This document shows, one piece after another, positions 12,622 to 22,251 of a stretch of DNA of 64,000 bases. Source of the DNA: Sphaerulina vaccinii (lineage: Eukaryota; Ascomycota; Dothideomycetes; Mycosphaerellales; Mycosphaerellaceae); contig JAKUDP010000006.1 in assembly GCA_022570795.1 (NCBI GenBank), forward strand, positions 558,001-622,000. The letters are read 5' to 3'. The notes beneath the pieces were generated by a model. That model searched no databases. It was not told the origin of the DNA and was given only the letters and a program-made list of their open reading frames with translations. The translations under genes were made by a program, and so were the position numbers. The stretch's first letter is position 1. Each line of letters starts with the position of its first letter.

Positions 12622-13137
12622 TGCGCTATAAAGGCAGTACAGAGCGCAGCAGGTAACTTGCTTGTGGTGAGGATGGACGTGTTGATCCGAGCGTGTGGTA
12701 AAGAAGGGTGTTGGAGAAGGTAAGAGAGTGTGCAAGATGTGTCGAGAAAAGATTATATGACTAGGCTGGGGCCCGTGCGCGAAGATTGCTTGGCTTGACT
12801 GTTTCGCTTCACTTCTAATGCGCGAGGCCTGCTGCTTTGGACCCCTCCTTTCATACTGTAGATCTTGAACTTCGCAATCACAACTCTCTGCTTTGGACCC
12901 CTCCTTTCATACTGCAGACTTTGAAATTCGCATTCACAACTCTCTGCTTTGGACCCCTCCTTTCGCATTGTTGAAGCTCGAACGTCAAAAGCACTGCTCT
13001 TCTTTTTGGGCCCCTACTTTCGCGAAGCTAGCCTCCTTTGTAAGCGCTACATCAGAGGTAGCAACGCTTAAAGATCTTCTTCTCATGAATGCAGGCCCTT
13101 AGTGGATCACTGCACTACGTCTGTATGCAGTCTGCCT
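12622..13137. other. Spacer with tandem repeats, no gene
   Basis: Lies between two minus-strand genes. It carries the 56-bp tandem repeat described separately. A short open frame here merely reads through that repeat, whose period is not a multiple of three, so it is not taken as coding. Confidence 0.6.
12834..13020. repeat. 56-bp tandem repeat, three copies plus a decayed fourth
   Basis: Copies start with GCTTTGGACCCCTCCTTTC at 12834, 12890 and 12946. A fourth, strongly changed copy reads TTTTTGGGCCCCTACTTTC around 12995-13020. The same GGACCCCTCC-like core reappears in other spacers of this segment (14,640-14,750 and 17,660-17,810). Confidence 0.85.
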
Positions 13138-14400
13138 TCAGCAATTGAAGTTCCATTCATCATCAGAGCTCTCAAGACCCTCCCCCCCATTCTCTGACCC
13201 TTCTGGAGTGCCGTCCTGATTGCGAATGTCAATCTCAGTAGGACCCTGTAGATCGAGCTGATCGTTTTCGACCCCCATGTCTTCGTCGTTCGCATTACCA
13301 TCTTCGGAGGCCTCGGTAGATTGGCCATCGCTGTCATCAAGAGCAGTGCCATTTTTGGCCGCTTCTGCACGTTTCTTCTCAGCACGTGTTTGCAGGGAGT
13401 CGATCTGCTCGATTTCCACCTTACCCTTGGTGCCACTCACGCTGGCCTGCAGCCAGACCCCGTACTCTCCTGTCCCGCTGATGTCAATTCCATGGTCGAC
13501 AGCCTCCTCAATTGCATTCTTCAATTCCTGAGGCGACATTGGACTCGCGCCAGTCTCGTCTCCAAGAGCCAACTCCATTCCCTCCGAGACCATGTTTAGA
13601 AACTTCCTATCGTCAAGGTTTGACATAGCAAGAGAGGGCTCCTTGTCTAGCTTTCGGAACAGGGCCTCCTCATTTACTACGGCCCATTGCTGGAGAACAG
13701 ATCTTCTCGCCTCTTCCTCGTCATCAAGGGGGCCCCCATCAGCTTCACCGGCTGCCTTTGTCTCGAGCTTCTTTTTCTTCTTGAGTGGTGTCTCAACTGG
13801 GCGGCTGCTCGAAGCAGCATCGCGCTTGGATGACTGTTGATCGGTACTCTGCGGCAACGGTAGTGCCGCTTGGGGCAGGCAGGCCCTCCACAGACGTAGC
13901 AGAAATCGCTTGTAGAGGCTACGGCGCGAGGGCTCTGTGGAGTACCCCATAGTTCTGGCTAGATTGGTAAACTCCGTGTAGTCTAGAAAAGGATCTCGCC
14001 AGTGTGTGACATCGTCGACCATATTCTTTCCAATAGGCTTTTGCGTGGGAGCATTCTTTCTCTGCTTTCGGTCCCGGTAGGTGAGCCTGACTTGGTATAA
14101 ACTCCCGTCTTTGCTGGGGTCACCACCAAGCCTGACTAGGTCGAGGTAGAGGGCGTCATCGGGGCCTCCTTCTTTCTCGGGTTTAGTGTCGGCAATGTGA
14201 ATCTTCGTGGACTTATCCTGCTTATAGACGTAATGCTCCTCATCCTCATGGTACGTGAGCAATTCCCAGTATGCCGCTTCCTCTCCAGCGATGAGCCTAA
14301 GAAACAGCCTCAAGGTTGGCGAATTCGCACGCGATGGATCGCCTGGCACATCCTTCTGTGTTATGTTTGTGATGGTGATGGATGGCTCGAAGACACTCAT
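13138..14400 (-). CDS. Unknown hydrophilic protein with basic stretch (420 aa)
   Basis: Not recognised. A single uninterrupted exon of 420 codons starts at the ATG at 14400. The N-terminal half (about residues 1-175) has a mixed, folded-looking composition. A lysine run (KKKKKLETK, about residue 205) may be a nuclear signal. The C-terminal 100 residues are Asp/Glu/Gly-rich and end in DDEWNFNC. No membrane segment or signal peptide is seen. It is flanked by other unrecognised genes on the same strand, and its acidic tail resembles those of its neighbours in composition only. Confidence 0.7.
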   Translation of the reverse strand: MSVFEPSITITNITQKDVPGDPSRANSPTLRLFLRLIAGEEAAYWELLTYHEDEEHYVYKQDKSTKIHIADTKPEKEGGPDDALYLDLVRLGGDPSKDGSLYQVRLTYRDRKQRKNAPTQKPIGKNMVDDVTHWRDPFLDYTEFTNLARTMGYSTEPSRRSLYKRFLLRLWRACLPQAALPLPQSTDQQSSKRDAASSSRPVETPLKKKKKLETKAAGEADGGPLDDEEEARRSVLQQWAVVNEEALFRKLDKEPSLAMSNLDDRKFLNMVSEGMELALGDETGASPMSPQELKNAIEEAVDHGIDISGTGEYGVWLQASVSGTKGKVEIEQIDSLQTRAEKKRAEAAKNGTALDDSDGQSTEASEDGNANDEDMGVENDQLDLQGPTEIDIRNQDGTPEGSENGGEGLESSDDEWNFNC

Positions 14401-15012
14401 TGTAGAGTGAGTACTACCTGCTGGTAGTGTTGGCTAGCCGGTAGTGTTGTTGAAGTGCAAGTATGTTGTGGATGTCGGGTGTTTGTTAGTAGAGCCGTGT
14501 GAAACTCAACAATAGAGAAGCCTCGAGAGCACAGACCATGCAAACATAAGCAGATCCTGGACCACTCCATTCACTCGAAGAACACCGGGTTAGAATGCAC
14601 CACCCCTTTCGCTTTCGAATCTCTCCATGATTATCGCAAACTTGTGACCATCCCCCCTCTCCATCTCCTAGTGCAGCCCTCCATTCGTCGAAGCCGAATC
14701 GGCTTTCATTTGCACCCCTCTGTTACTTGTTGGAGCCCTCCATAACTCCGCCGCTATGCAGTAGACTTCCAGAGGGATCCTACTATTATCTCCTGAGAGT
14801 CTAGAGAACACTAGCAGACCCCCCCTTTGTGCTTGTTCAGTAGCTCTAATTCTAGTTTGCCTGAGATAGTAGATTCAGGAAGGGTCTCCTTGTTCGCAAA
14901 TCTACAAAGAAGGGGTAAGAACGAAGCTCTTCATGGAGTTGAGGAGGCCTCACATCGATCCCTAGCTTGAAGACATGTAGCTTTTGCTCGGCTCCTGGCT
15001 TGGAGGAGGCAT
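14401..15012. other. Spacer, no gene seen
   Basis: Contains several scattered CCCCTC/CCCTCC motifs like those in the 56-bp repeat (around 14,650-14,750 and 14,820). No open frame with coding character. Confidence 0.5.
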
Positions 15013-16273
15013 CTACATATCATCTTCGTCGCTTGGCAGAGACTCAGCCTCTGCCTCACTCTCACTGACTCGGACCGCCTCCTCTTCGTGATCATCGTCC
15101 ACTACGAACTTTCGGTCATTGTCGTCTTCTTTGTACGTGTTGCGGATAGTCCTCTTCTTATCAGCAACCCGGTATCTCTCATCCATACTATCCGTATCAG
15201 CTTCGCTGTCTGTCTGCTCGCCCAGACTTTCTTCATCAGATGCAGAATCATCGTCTTCATCATCAAAATCCGCCGACACAGCCTTCTCCGCGTAGTACGG
15301 GGCTGCGGCCCACTTTGCTCTTAGTTTCCAGGGCCTGTTGATATAATCCTTCCACTTGTCGGGATCGATCTCCAGTTTCACAACTTAATACTTGATTAGT
15401 GAAGGTAAACTCGTGTGGGGGGATCAATTCAACGCACTCTTTTGTGCTACTACCGCAGTTTTGGAGATCTACCGAGTACGTTAGCCCATATGGACTACGT
15501 TCCACAAAGGATGCCTCTAATGTACAGGCTTCTCGAGGAATGCATGCATCATTGGTACAGCTCTTTAGGCCTTACTGACCTTCATCACCTCCTCAATCAC
15601 AATCTCGCCGGCGCGCTTTGCTGCTACCAATGCCTCGTAGTCGCCCTTCAATTTACCCCGGGCAGTCGTCTGCATGCCCACGAAACCTCTCAGAACCTTG
15701 AACTCCTCCTTGAGGGCCGCCAGCTTGCCCTCAGCCCAAATGTTCTGGCGTCTGATATTGAGAAGTTCCTGCTTCTTCTCCTGGAGGTCATCGGTATCGT
15801 CTGGAGGAGGGGCTTGGTAGCTGGAGCCCTCGTGCGGGAATTCGTCATTGAAGTCGGCTGGTTCGAGGGTGGAGGGGTTCATCTCGGCCTATTACATGTA
15901 TCAGTTGCTGAGCATCGCGCAGTATGAATGAGCTTACTGTATCGTCGAAGTTGAAGTCGTCATCATCGTCCTGCTGACCCTCGATGCTGTTGACTGGAGC
16001 GTTGAACGAACGGTCCTGAGAGAAGGAGGCCCCTGTCTGAGCGTTGAAAGACGGTTCAATGCGTTGGAAAGCGCCGGAGTTGTCGGACGGTGCGAACATG
16101 GCATTGTTGGAATCGTTCAAGTCGTACAAAGAAGAGAAATCCGTCATCGGGAATTCGGAAGCTTGGAGATCTGGGAGTCCTGGGATATCCTGAAGGATCT
16201 GCTGGCTGAGGAGATCGAGGTCGTGCTCGCCTGGCTCAACATCGCCGTCCTGGCGGACGTTCGGTTGCGCCAT
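15013..16273 (-). CDS. Unknown acidic coiled-coil protein (339 aa)
   Basis: Not recognised. Exons on the minus strand: 16273-15938, 15888-15576 and 15383-15013. Intron 15889-15937 has GTAAGC, an ACTGAT branch and TAG. Intron 15384-15575 (192 bp) has GTAAGG, a CTAAT branch and AAG, and phase 1 is kept. The N-terminus contains LSQQILQDIPGLPDLQ, then an acidic patch. The middle (about residues 145-215) is a predicted coiled coil rich in E, K and L. This leads into a compact basic/aromatic stretch (DPDKWKDYINRPWKLRAKWA), and the last 90 residues are almost all D, E and S. The layout suggests a nuclear or chromatin-associated protein; this is inference from composition only. Confidence 0.7.
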
Positions 16274-18042
16274 CGTGTGTGTGTGCTTAATGTTGATTGA
16301 TAACGCGTGTTGATCAGGAAGGAAGGTTGAGTATCCTCGCCGAGTGTTTGCTGATGTTGGAAGTGGAAAGAGTTAAGGAATGTTTGCAGTTAAAGGTTTT
16401 GTATGCGATCTGACACTAGTGGCACTAGCGTCAAATCACGTGCGCGCTGCTGGAGTTGCATTCACTTCCATAGCAGGCCCACAATCGGCTCGGGCGTGGA
16501 ACTCTCCAGGGGCTACCTCTTTGGGGACCTCCACAGCTACTGCCTGGTCGCTGGCCGTCATAGTTAGCAGTGACCAGACCGTCTTGACCACATTACGAAG
16601 GCTCCCTGAAAGGGGGCCGCTGGAGAACGAAGTAGCGCATCGTGGCAATGATGCACTTCGTGATGCTACATCGCACAGAGCAGCCGCAATCCAAATCCTA
16701 CACTGATGCTTTCTATCTCTTCGCTCGACGCAACCGACGCCTTAACCTTGGTCATCTACTATCAGTATAGGGCGCACAGTAGTAATGCCGTTTGCATATG
16801 CTCATTCACTAGAGCAAGCCTTTGCCAAACTAGACTTTCTGGCTATACATAGCCATAGTCTGAATCGAGCCAGGACTGTCTCCATATGACAATGGTTGTT
16901 GTAGAAGCTGAACGGTTTCGTGGCTCCTGACGATTGCTGGCACCTCTTTTCTAGCGCTACAGATGTATCTCCGAAAGTGTGTTTCCAGTCAGAGCTATTA
17001 TCATGCCATAGTGTTCGCGGCTGCCCATAGAGAAATCGTGAAACTCAACTGGAGCAGTGGAACTATCAGATTGTTGTACCAGCGATACTCCCAAGGTCTG
17101 CAGCCACCTTGTCATGGCGTCGGTTACTTGCTACGGCAAGCTGCACCAAACATTGCCTCTCCCAACATTTCGACCAGCCAAAGGAGTACGTCTCTAGAAT
17201 GATCTATCCCAGAGAACACCTCCCACTCCACACCTACGATGCCATGGTGGTCATTGGCCACTGCGGAGACATAGCTGAGGGATTGCCTGAACCGACCAAG
17301 TCAACCATCTAAAGCAACATCTCTCATTCGACAGTTCTCCTGGTAATGCTGCTCAGTCTGCGCTCTCGGTCCTGTAGCAGTCGATGCTCGGCACGGAGTG
17401 ATGTCTTGACGAGTACTGATGAGAGTACTTTGCACTTAGTCCACTCTCCTCTTCGACTTCGCATAGCTGAATGAACTGATGCCATTTTTCCAACCACTCT
17501 CAACAGTCATGTCCATCTTCTGCGCTACCACAACTGCAGACCATGCAGACGAACATTCCCACTTCCAGTTGCTTCTCCGGGTTCTCTCCGCATGAGCATC
17601 ATTGACCACGCCATCCGAATGGCAGTGCTGATTTCGGCGGCTGACAAACAGATGCGATGTTACGCTGCTTCTGGACCCCTCCAAACATGAGTTGTTGACT
17701 GCTCGGTCATGATAGCCCTCTAAACATGATCTCCCATCCTTGAGTCTTCTCTTGCCGGATCCTGCCCATAAGATGGATGAGGAGGGTACGTCCTGGAGTC
17801 CTCCTTTCTTGAGATACTACATAGAGAGCAGAACATGAGGCCTCAACATAGCAAGGGTCATGTGTCAGACCCTTAATGCTTTGTAGCAAGTCTTCATCAT
17901 GCAGGCCTCCATTCCGGTCGTAACGCGAAGTGAAGTCCGTGCACATGTGGGTCCTGACAAACAACTCTTCTATAAAGCCTTCGCCAACTCTTCTAACAAC
18001 TTCCCTCCTCTTAACATACATTCCACACGACTACCCAAAATC
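16274..18042. other. 1.8-kb divergent spacer, no gene accepted
   Basis: Separates two divergent unrecognised genes. Several frames of 70-110 codons exist on both strands but overlap one another and have no recognisable or compositionally protein-like content. The part from 17,640 to 17,810 repeats GGACCCCTCC/CCTCC motifs seen in neighbouring spacers. Confidence 0.5.
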
Positions 18043-19353
18043 ATGAGCGACAGCCAAGATGACATGGCAGAGTTGCATGGTATGTCTCTCGAAGACATAG
18101 ACCGTATGATCTCGGACGACGAAGTGACCGAAAACAACTATCGAAAGGAGATCGGGCAGTTCCAGCAGAAGATTGCTGTACAGCGAGCCCATTTCGAAGA
18201 TGGCAACAAGTTCTTGCACGATGAGTTCACCATCTTTCACGAGGTCGAAGAGGTAAGCACTCACCATTTCCGATTTGACTACGCCACCGAGATCAGCTCC
18301 GCAGCGCGATGCGAGATTCTCCTCCCTTCAGAGAGCGGGTGTCGTATAGGGTTCTTGCTAACGATACTCGAAGGACGTGGTGATACTACAGAAGATCCAA
18401 GACGCCGTCGGCGTGGCCTTGCCAGTATTAGTCAAGGCTAAGATGGCTCTCTCCACCAGCGGAAAGACACTCTGGTTCCAGGGGCAGGCAATCGACCGAT
18501 TCGTGGATGGCAATGATGCCAGAGTCGCCAACATTCCCGTCGTCCTCGAATTCCAGCGTACGGCTAAGGAGGCCTACAATGCACTCCATCGATACCAAGC
18601 CAGCACTCCCGCACCAAGGCGAACAGAGTCGACTGGCCCCCTGCAATCACGCTCTCTCCCATCAGTCAAGCAAGAGGTTTTGGCACACCCAGAGATCAAG
18701 CAAGAGCTTATGGCTGCCCCCACTTCCGCAGGAGCCTCGCAGCAAGCAACAACTCCAAGACTGCAACAAGTAATGCAAGCACCAGCAAACCAGACTAGTG
18801 GAGCCGCAGCCCCCAAGCGCAAGCTTGACGCACAGTCTTCTGCCGACAGTCCAGCCAGGAGGTCGAGAGTGAGACTCTCTGAGAGAACAGTGGCTAGTTC
18901 ATCTTCGCCTGCGCCGATCAAGGTAAGCAGTAGTATGCCATAGGCATCCCCTCTTCCCCATGTCTCACTGAGCTTGAGCCTACCAAGGCGACAAGCTCGG
19001 CGGCAGAGCTGCTGAGACAAATTCTCGCCTTTTCAGAGATACTTGCTAACCTTCTACGCAACCCACAGTCGGACCCCCCAAGAACCCCAAGGGCTCCACC
19101 AACGCATGTCCAGGTTCATACCCCTCCTACTGGCAGATTGCACAAGAATGCAGCACAGGTCCCCAAGTCACAGCCAAAGCCTATGCCACAGGGTGTACAG
19201 GGTGCTGTCGATCCGCGCGGTCCTCTCGAACAGCGCAGGCAGTTCGCATCTCAGGTCAAAGGTGGCACCTCACGGGATGGTGGCACCTCACAAGCGGCAC
19301 CTTCGCGAGCAAGTAGCTCTTCAGGGGGAGGTAGGCCAGCCAGCGGGCGCTAG
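18043..19353 (+). CDS. Unknown protein, disordered C-terminus, carrying a candidate introner-like intron (347 aa)
   Basis: Not recognised. Exons 18043-18252, 18374-18922 and 19069-19353, all phase 0. The start MSDSQDDMAELHG follows a CAAAATC context. The first 150 residues are helical (FQQKIAVQRAHFEDGNKFLHD, VVILQKIQDAVGVALPVLVK). The region from about 160 onward is Ser/Pro/Gln/Ala-rich with basic patches (PKRKLD, PARRSRVRL) and looks disordered and nuclear. Intron 1 (121 bp) and intron 2 (146 bp) are both longer than the 48-56 bp usual in this window. Intron 2 is near-identical in stretches to an intron of the monooxygenase gene at 55.2-57.4 kb. Both introns have the GCTAAC branch site. Confidence 0.75.
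18253..18373 (+). repeat. Intron 1, possible decayed introner-like element
   Basis: GTAAGC donor, CTTGCTAAC branch, GAAG acceptor. It shares ATTCTC...CTTCAGAGA...CTTGCTAAC in the same order as intron 2 of the same gene, but the rest has diverged. Membership of the family is a guess. Confidence 0.35.
18923..19068 (+). repeat. Candidate introner-like element A (intron 2)
   Basis: A 146-bp GT-AG intron. It shares with 56393-56531 the blocks GCATCCCCTCTTCCCCATG / ACATCCCCTATTCCCCATG, TGTCTCAC, GAGCC, GGCGAC, GAGCTC-like and CTTTTCAGAGATACTTGCT, in the same order. TGTCTCA (18961-18967) pairs with TGAGACA (19013-19019), and GAGCTTG (18970-18976) pairs with CAAGCTC (18992-18998), giving a nested hairpin. 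The branch site GCTAAC lies near 19045-19050. Confidence 0.85.
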
Positions 19354-20112
19354 AATGGAGGGTGGTGCTTGAGTTGACGATAGTCCTTCTCAGGACGACA
19401 GCGGGGCGATCTGTGCTCTCACAGCAGTAGAGTTTGGCTTTAGGTGAGCCTGCAACTTGGACACAGGCATACTACTTTGCGGCCATACAGTGTCACGCTT
19501 CCATAGGCGTGAATCCAATACCAAAAGTTCGATGAATAACCTGAACCAGAACTGAGTCTTCGACTATGTCCAAATGAGACTCTATCCCACTCCCAAGGGC
19601 GGCCCAAGTGCTCCAAGCACGTCAAGGCAGCTTCCTGCTAAAATGCGTCGTGAGGCTACACTCAGGTCTTTTCCGGGCTTCAAAGGTCCCATGTCCGCTG
19701 TCGATCGCATGGTCGGTGTACTGCACTGCAACATACATGGCTTCGTCTTGTTGGGGCTCTACACTTGATGCACTACACATATGCCGACTATGACGTGTGG
19801 CCACCAATCCAATGAAGATCACCATCCTGCAGGACTCGTTCTGCGAGCCTCACGGGTATACCACAGACATCCGCTGAGTGACACATCTTCAGTCCGCATA
19901 CATGTCCGCATCTGGAATAGTGTGCGACAGCAGTATGACAATACACTCTCATATGGCGTAGAGAGTGTGTTCATGAGTGATGACATTGCTGTGCTCTCAG
20001 AATTCCGACGACACATATAACTTGCCATCGAACGTAATAGTGTCCATGCCTTCTATCATTATCATCTCTCAAACCATTACGTGCAGAACAATATCACCCG
20101 GAGTCTCGCGCC
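19354..20112. other. Spacer, no gene seen
   Basis: Between the unknown protein gene and the amidohydrolase, both on the plus strand. Short overlapping frames only; presumed 3' and 5' untranslated and promoter sequence. Confidence 0.5.
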
Positions 20113-21417
20113 ATGAATCGATACACAATCCTGGCGCTCCTCTCGTTGGGTGGAACATCAACTTATGCTTGTCCAACACATGTCCGTCGTTCGGACAATG
20201 GGACTGTCGCTCCTCAGACATTTAGCATCCACACGAGAATCAAGCCAGCCTCAAGTTGTCGCAACTCTTGTGATGCTTCGAATCGTGCTGATGGAGAACA
20301 GGTACCGACATCCAATGTCGCAATTACGAACGTGAGAGTGTGGGATGGATTCAAGATCCTCGAGCCCGACACTATCTTCATCCATGGCGAGACCATTGTC
20401 GAGAGTGTGCATCATGTTGATCAAATCATTGATGGAAGGAATGGTATCATGTTGCCAGGACTCTTCGACGCGCATGCCCATCCAGGATCCACTGACGACC
20501 TCGAGACATTGGCCAGTTACAGAGTAACCACTGTCTTCAACCAGAATTGCCAGGATTACGAATTCTGCTCGTCCATGCGCGGCCAAACCGGACTCACATC
20601 ATTCTTCACGGCAGGACTCTCTGCCAAAGGGCCCGGTTCGTCTCACGCCAACAAATCAGACTCGCCACTGAACAAGCTGATCTGGGAACCATCACAAGCT
20701 CCAGTTTATGTGAACAATGTGTTCGGGAACGGATCTGACTGGTTGAAGGTGGTCTCCGAAGCCAATGGTCCTGATCAAGCGACACAAGATGCCTTAGTCT
20801 TGTACGCACACGCTCTCGGCAAGAAGGTCAACACCCATGCCGCTGATTTGGCGTCGTACATCATGGCTATCTTGTCAAAGTCCGATGGGCCTCAACATAT
20901 GCCTCTGGACGGATTGCTCAATGACACCATGCTGGATCTGATGTACTCTCAGAAGCAGTATGCGACTCCAACCATGAACGTCTTCTACGATGAGCTTCAT
21001 ATTCCAGGTGCAGGAGCTGCATTGGGTCATCCTGGCATCACCTTCGACTCGGCGTGGTCGTACATCAAGCAGAATGTCGCAGCCATCCATGCGAAGGGCA
21101 TTCCGATCCTGGCAGGTACGGATGCCACGACTCCCTATGCTGGGCTATCTGTGCCATTCGGAACGTCGCTACACGATGAACTCTGGTATCTGACAGAGGC
21201 TGGCCTTTCTCCGGAAGATGTGCTGCGTGCTGCCACAATCCTGCCAGCCTGGGCACACGATATCACAGATCGTGGGTCTATAGCGCCAGGAATACGTGCC
21301 GACTTGGTGCTGCTTGAGTCTGATGCGAATCCATTGATGGCGATCAATGACACCAGGAAGATTGATCGTGTCTGGGTCGGAGGTCTGGAGTATGGAAACG
21401 TCACCAGGAGCGGGTAG
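20113..21417 (+). CDS. Secreted amidohydrolase, imidazolonepropionase/prolidase-like (434 aa)
   Basis: A metal-dependent hydrolase of the amidohydrolase superfamily acting on an amide or related bond; the substrate is unknown. A signal peptide is visible (residues 1-19, ending TYA before CP), so the enzyme is probably secreted. The classical metal ligands appear in order. These are HAH at residues 121-123 (LFDAHAHPG), a carboxylatable Lys at about 212 (GSDWLKVV), His 242 (VNTHAADL), His about 262, and Asp 337 (LAGTDATTPY). The composite active site therefore looks complete. Length and the C-terminal beta segment (GIRADLVLLESDANPL) fit the family. Single exon. Several N-x-S/T sites fit secretion. 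No neighbour suggests a pathway. Confidence 0.88.
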   Translation: MNRYTILALLSLGGTSTYACPTHVRRSDNGTVAPQTFSIHTRIKPASSCRNSCDASNRADGEQVPTSNVAITNVRVWDGFKILEPDTIFIHGETIVESVHHVDQIIDGRNGIMLPGLFDAHAHPGSTDDLETLASYRVTTVFNQNCQDYEFCSSMRGQTGLTSFFTAGLSAKGPGSSHANKSDSPLNKLIWEPSQAPVYVNNVFGNGSDWLKVVSEANGPDQATQDALVLYAHALGKKVNTHAADLASYIMAILSKSDGPQHMPLDGLLNDTMLDLMYSQKQYATPTMNVFYDELHIPGAGAALGHPGITFDSAWSYIKQNVAAIHAKGIPILAGTDATTPYAGLSVPFGTSLHDELWYLTEAGLSPEDVLRAATILPAWAHDITDRGSIAPGIRADLVLLESDANPLMAINDTRKIDRVWVGGLEYGNVTRSG

Positions 21418-22251
21418 CTTGAACTTTCTACGCTTTGCAGATCATAGATTGTACATTAGATACGCAACATGGTATAATAAATCCAATCAGCACGTCGTTC
21501 GCACTCAACCCTCCTCGCAGCGTAGCCACTGGTCCGAGTCTTGACATCCTCAGCTGGCCCTGCGAAATGGCAATGTAACCTGGAAGGAGAGCTCAGAGCT
21601 TCATCGTGGCCAGAACTGTGGAGCCATCCATACTGGAACATCTTGCTGATGTCGAGTGGATTGGATCATCTTCGCGGCTGAGAGAGGCTCTTCGTGGTCG
21701 TGTGAAAGGATGTGAGGGAGTCTTTCTGGACAGTCCAAATTGTGGTTCGCGCCTGTGCCAGATCTCATGCCATTGCCAAGGTGCCCGCGACTTTCTGGTC
21801 AATTGCTCAAATCGTCATGTTCCAGCTTTGTTTCTTGGTCTTCTGCTGTTCATTCTATCTTCACCAAATCAATTATTCTTGTTCAAGACATGCGCCGGCT
21901 GATACTGGTCAAGGAGAGGCTGTGAAGATGCCGCATCTGTAAGCTGTGGTTTCGTACACCACGCAGGGGTTTTGTTCTGAATCGCAGACGTGTCTGACGA
22001 TGCGTCGAGATCAGGATGTCAGCATAACATATCGGGCAGCTGATGTTCGGTATGAAGCACGGCTTGACTTCAATCAGTAAATCCGTGTTCGAGTCTCGAC
22101 TTGAAAGCTTTATTGTTTGTCAGTACTGCCGATGCGGCACTTCAATCGCGGCCAAGAACCATGCCTACTCGGTGCGAGATGATCCGCTCTGCTCGTATCT
22201 CACTATGAACGACAATAGAAGTAGAAGAAGCGGCCCCACGAGCCTTCCAAT
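21418..22251. other. Spacer, no gene seen
   Basis: Short open frames only, none with protein-like composition. Confidence 0.5.

Noticed and set aside
12753..12968. 71-codon open frame on the minus strand
   Set aside because: It only reads through the 56-bp tandem repeat; the period is not a multiple of three and there is no protein-like pattern.
15415..15927. 170-codon open frame on the plus strand
   Set aside because: Antisense shadow of the spliced minus-strand gene at 15013-16273, whose introns keep frame.
16380..16706. 108-codon open frame on the plus strand in a spacer
   Set aside because: No homology recognised, overlapped by an opposite-strand frame, and no protein-like domain pattern.
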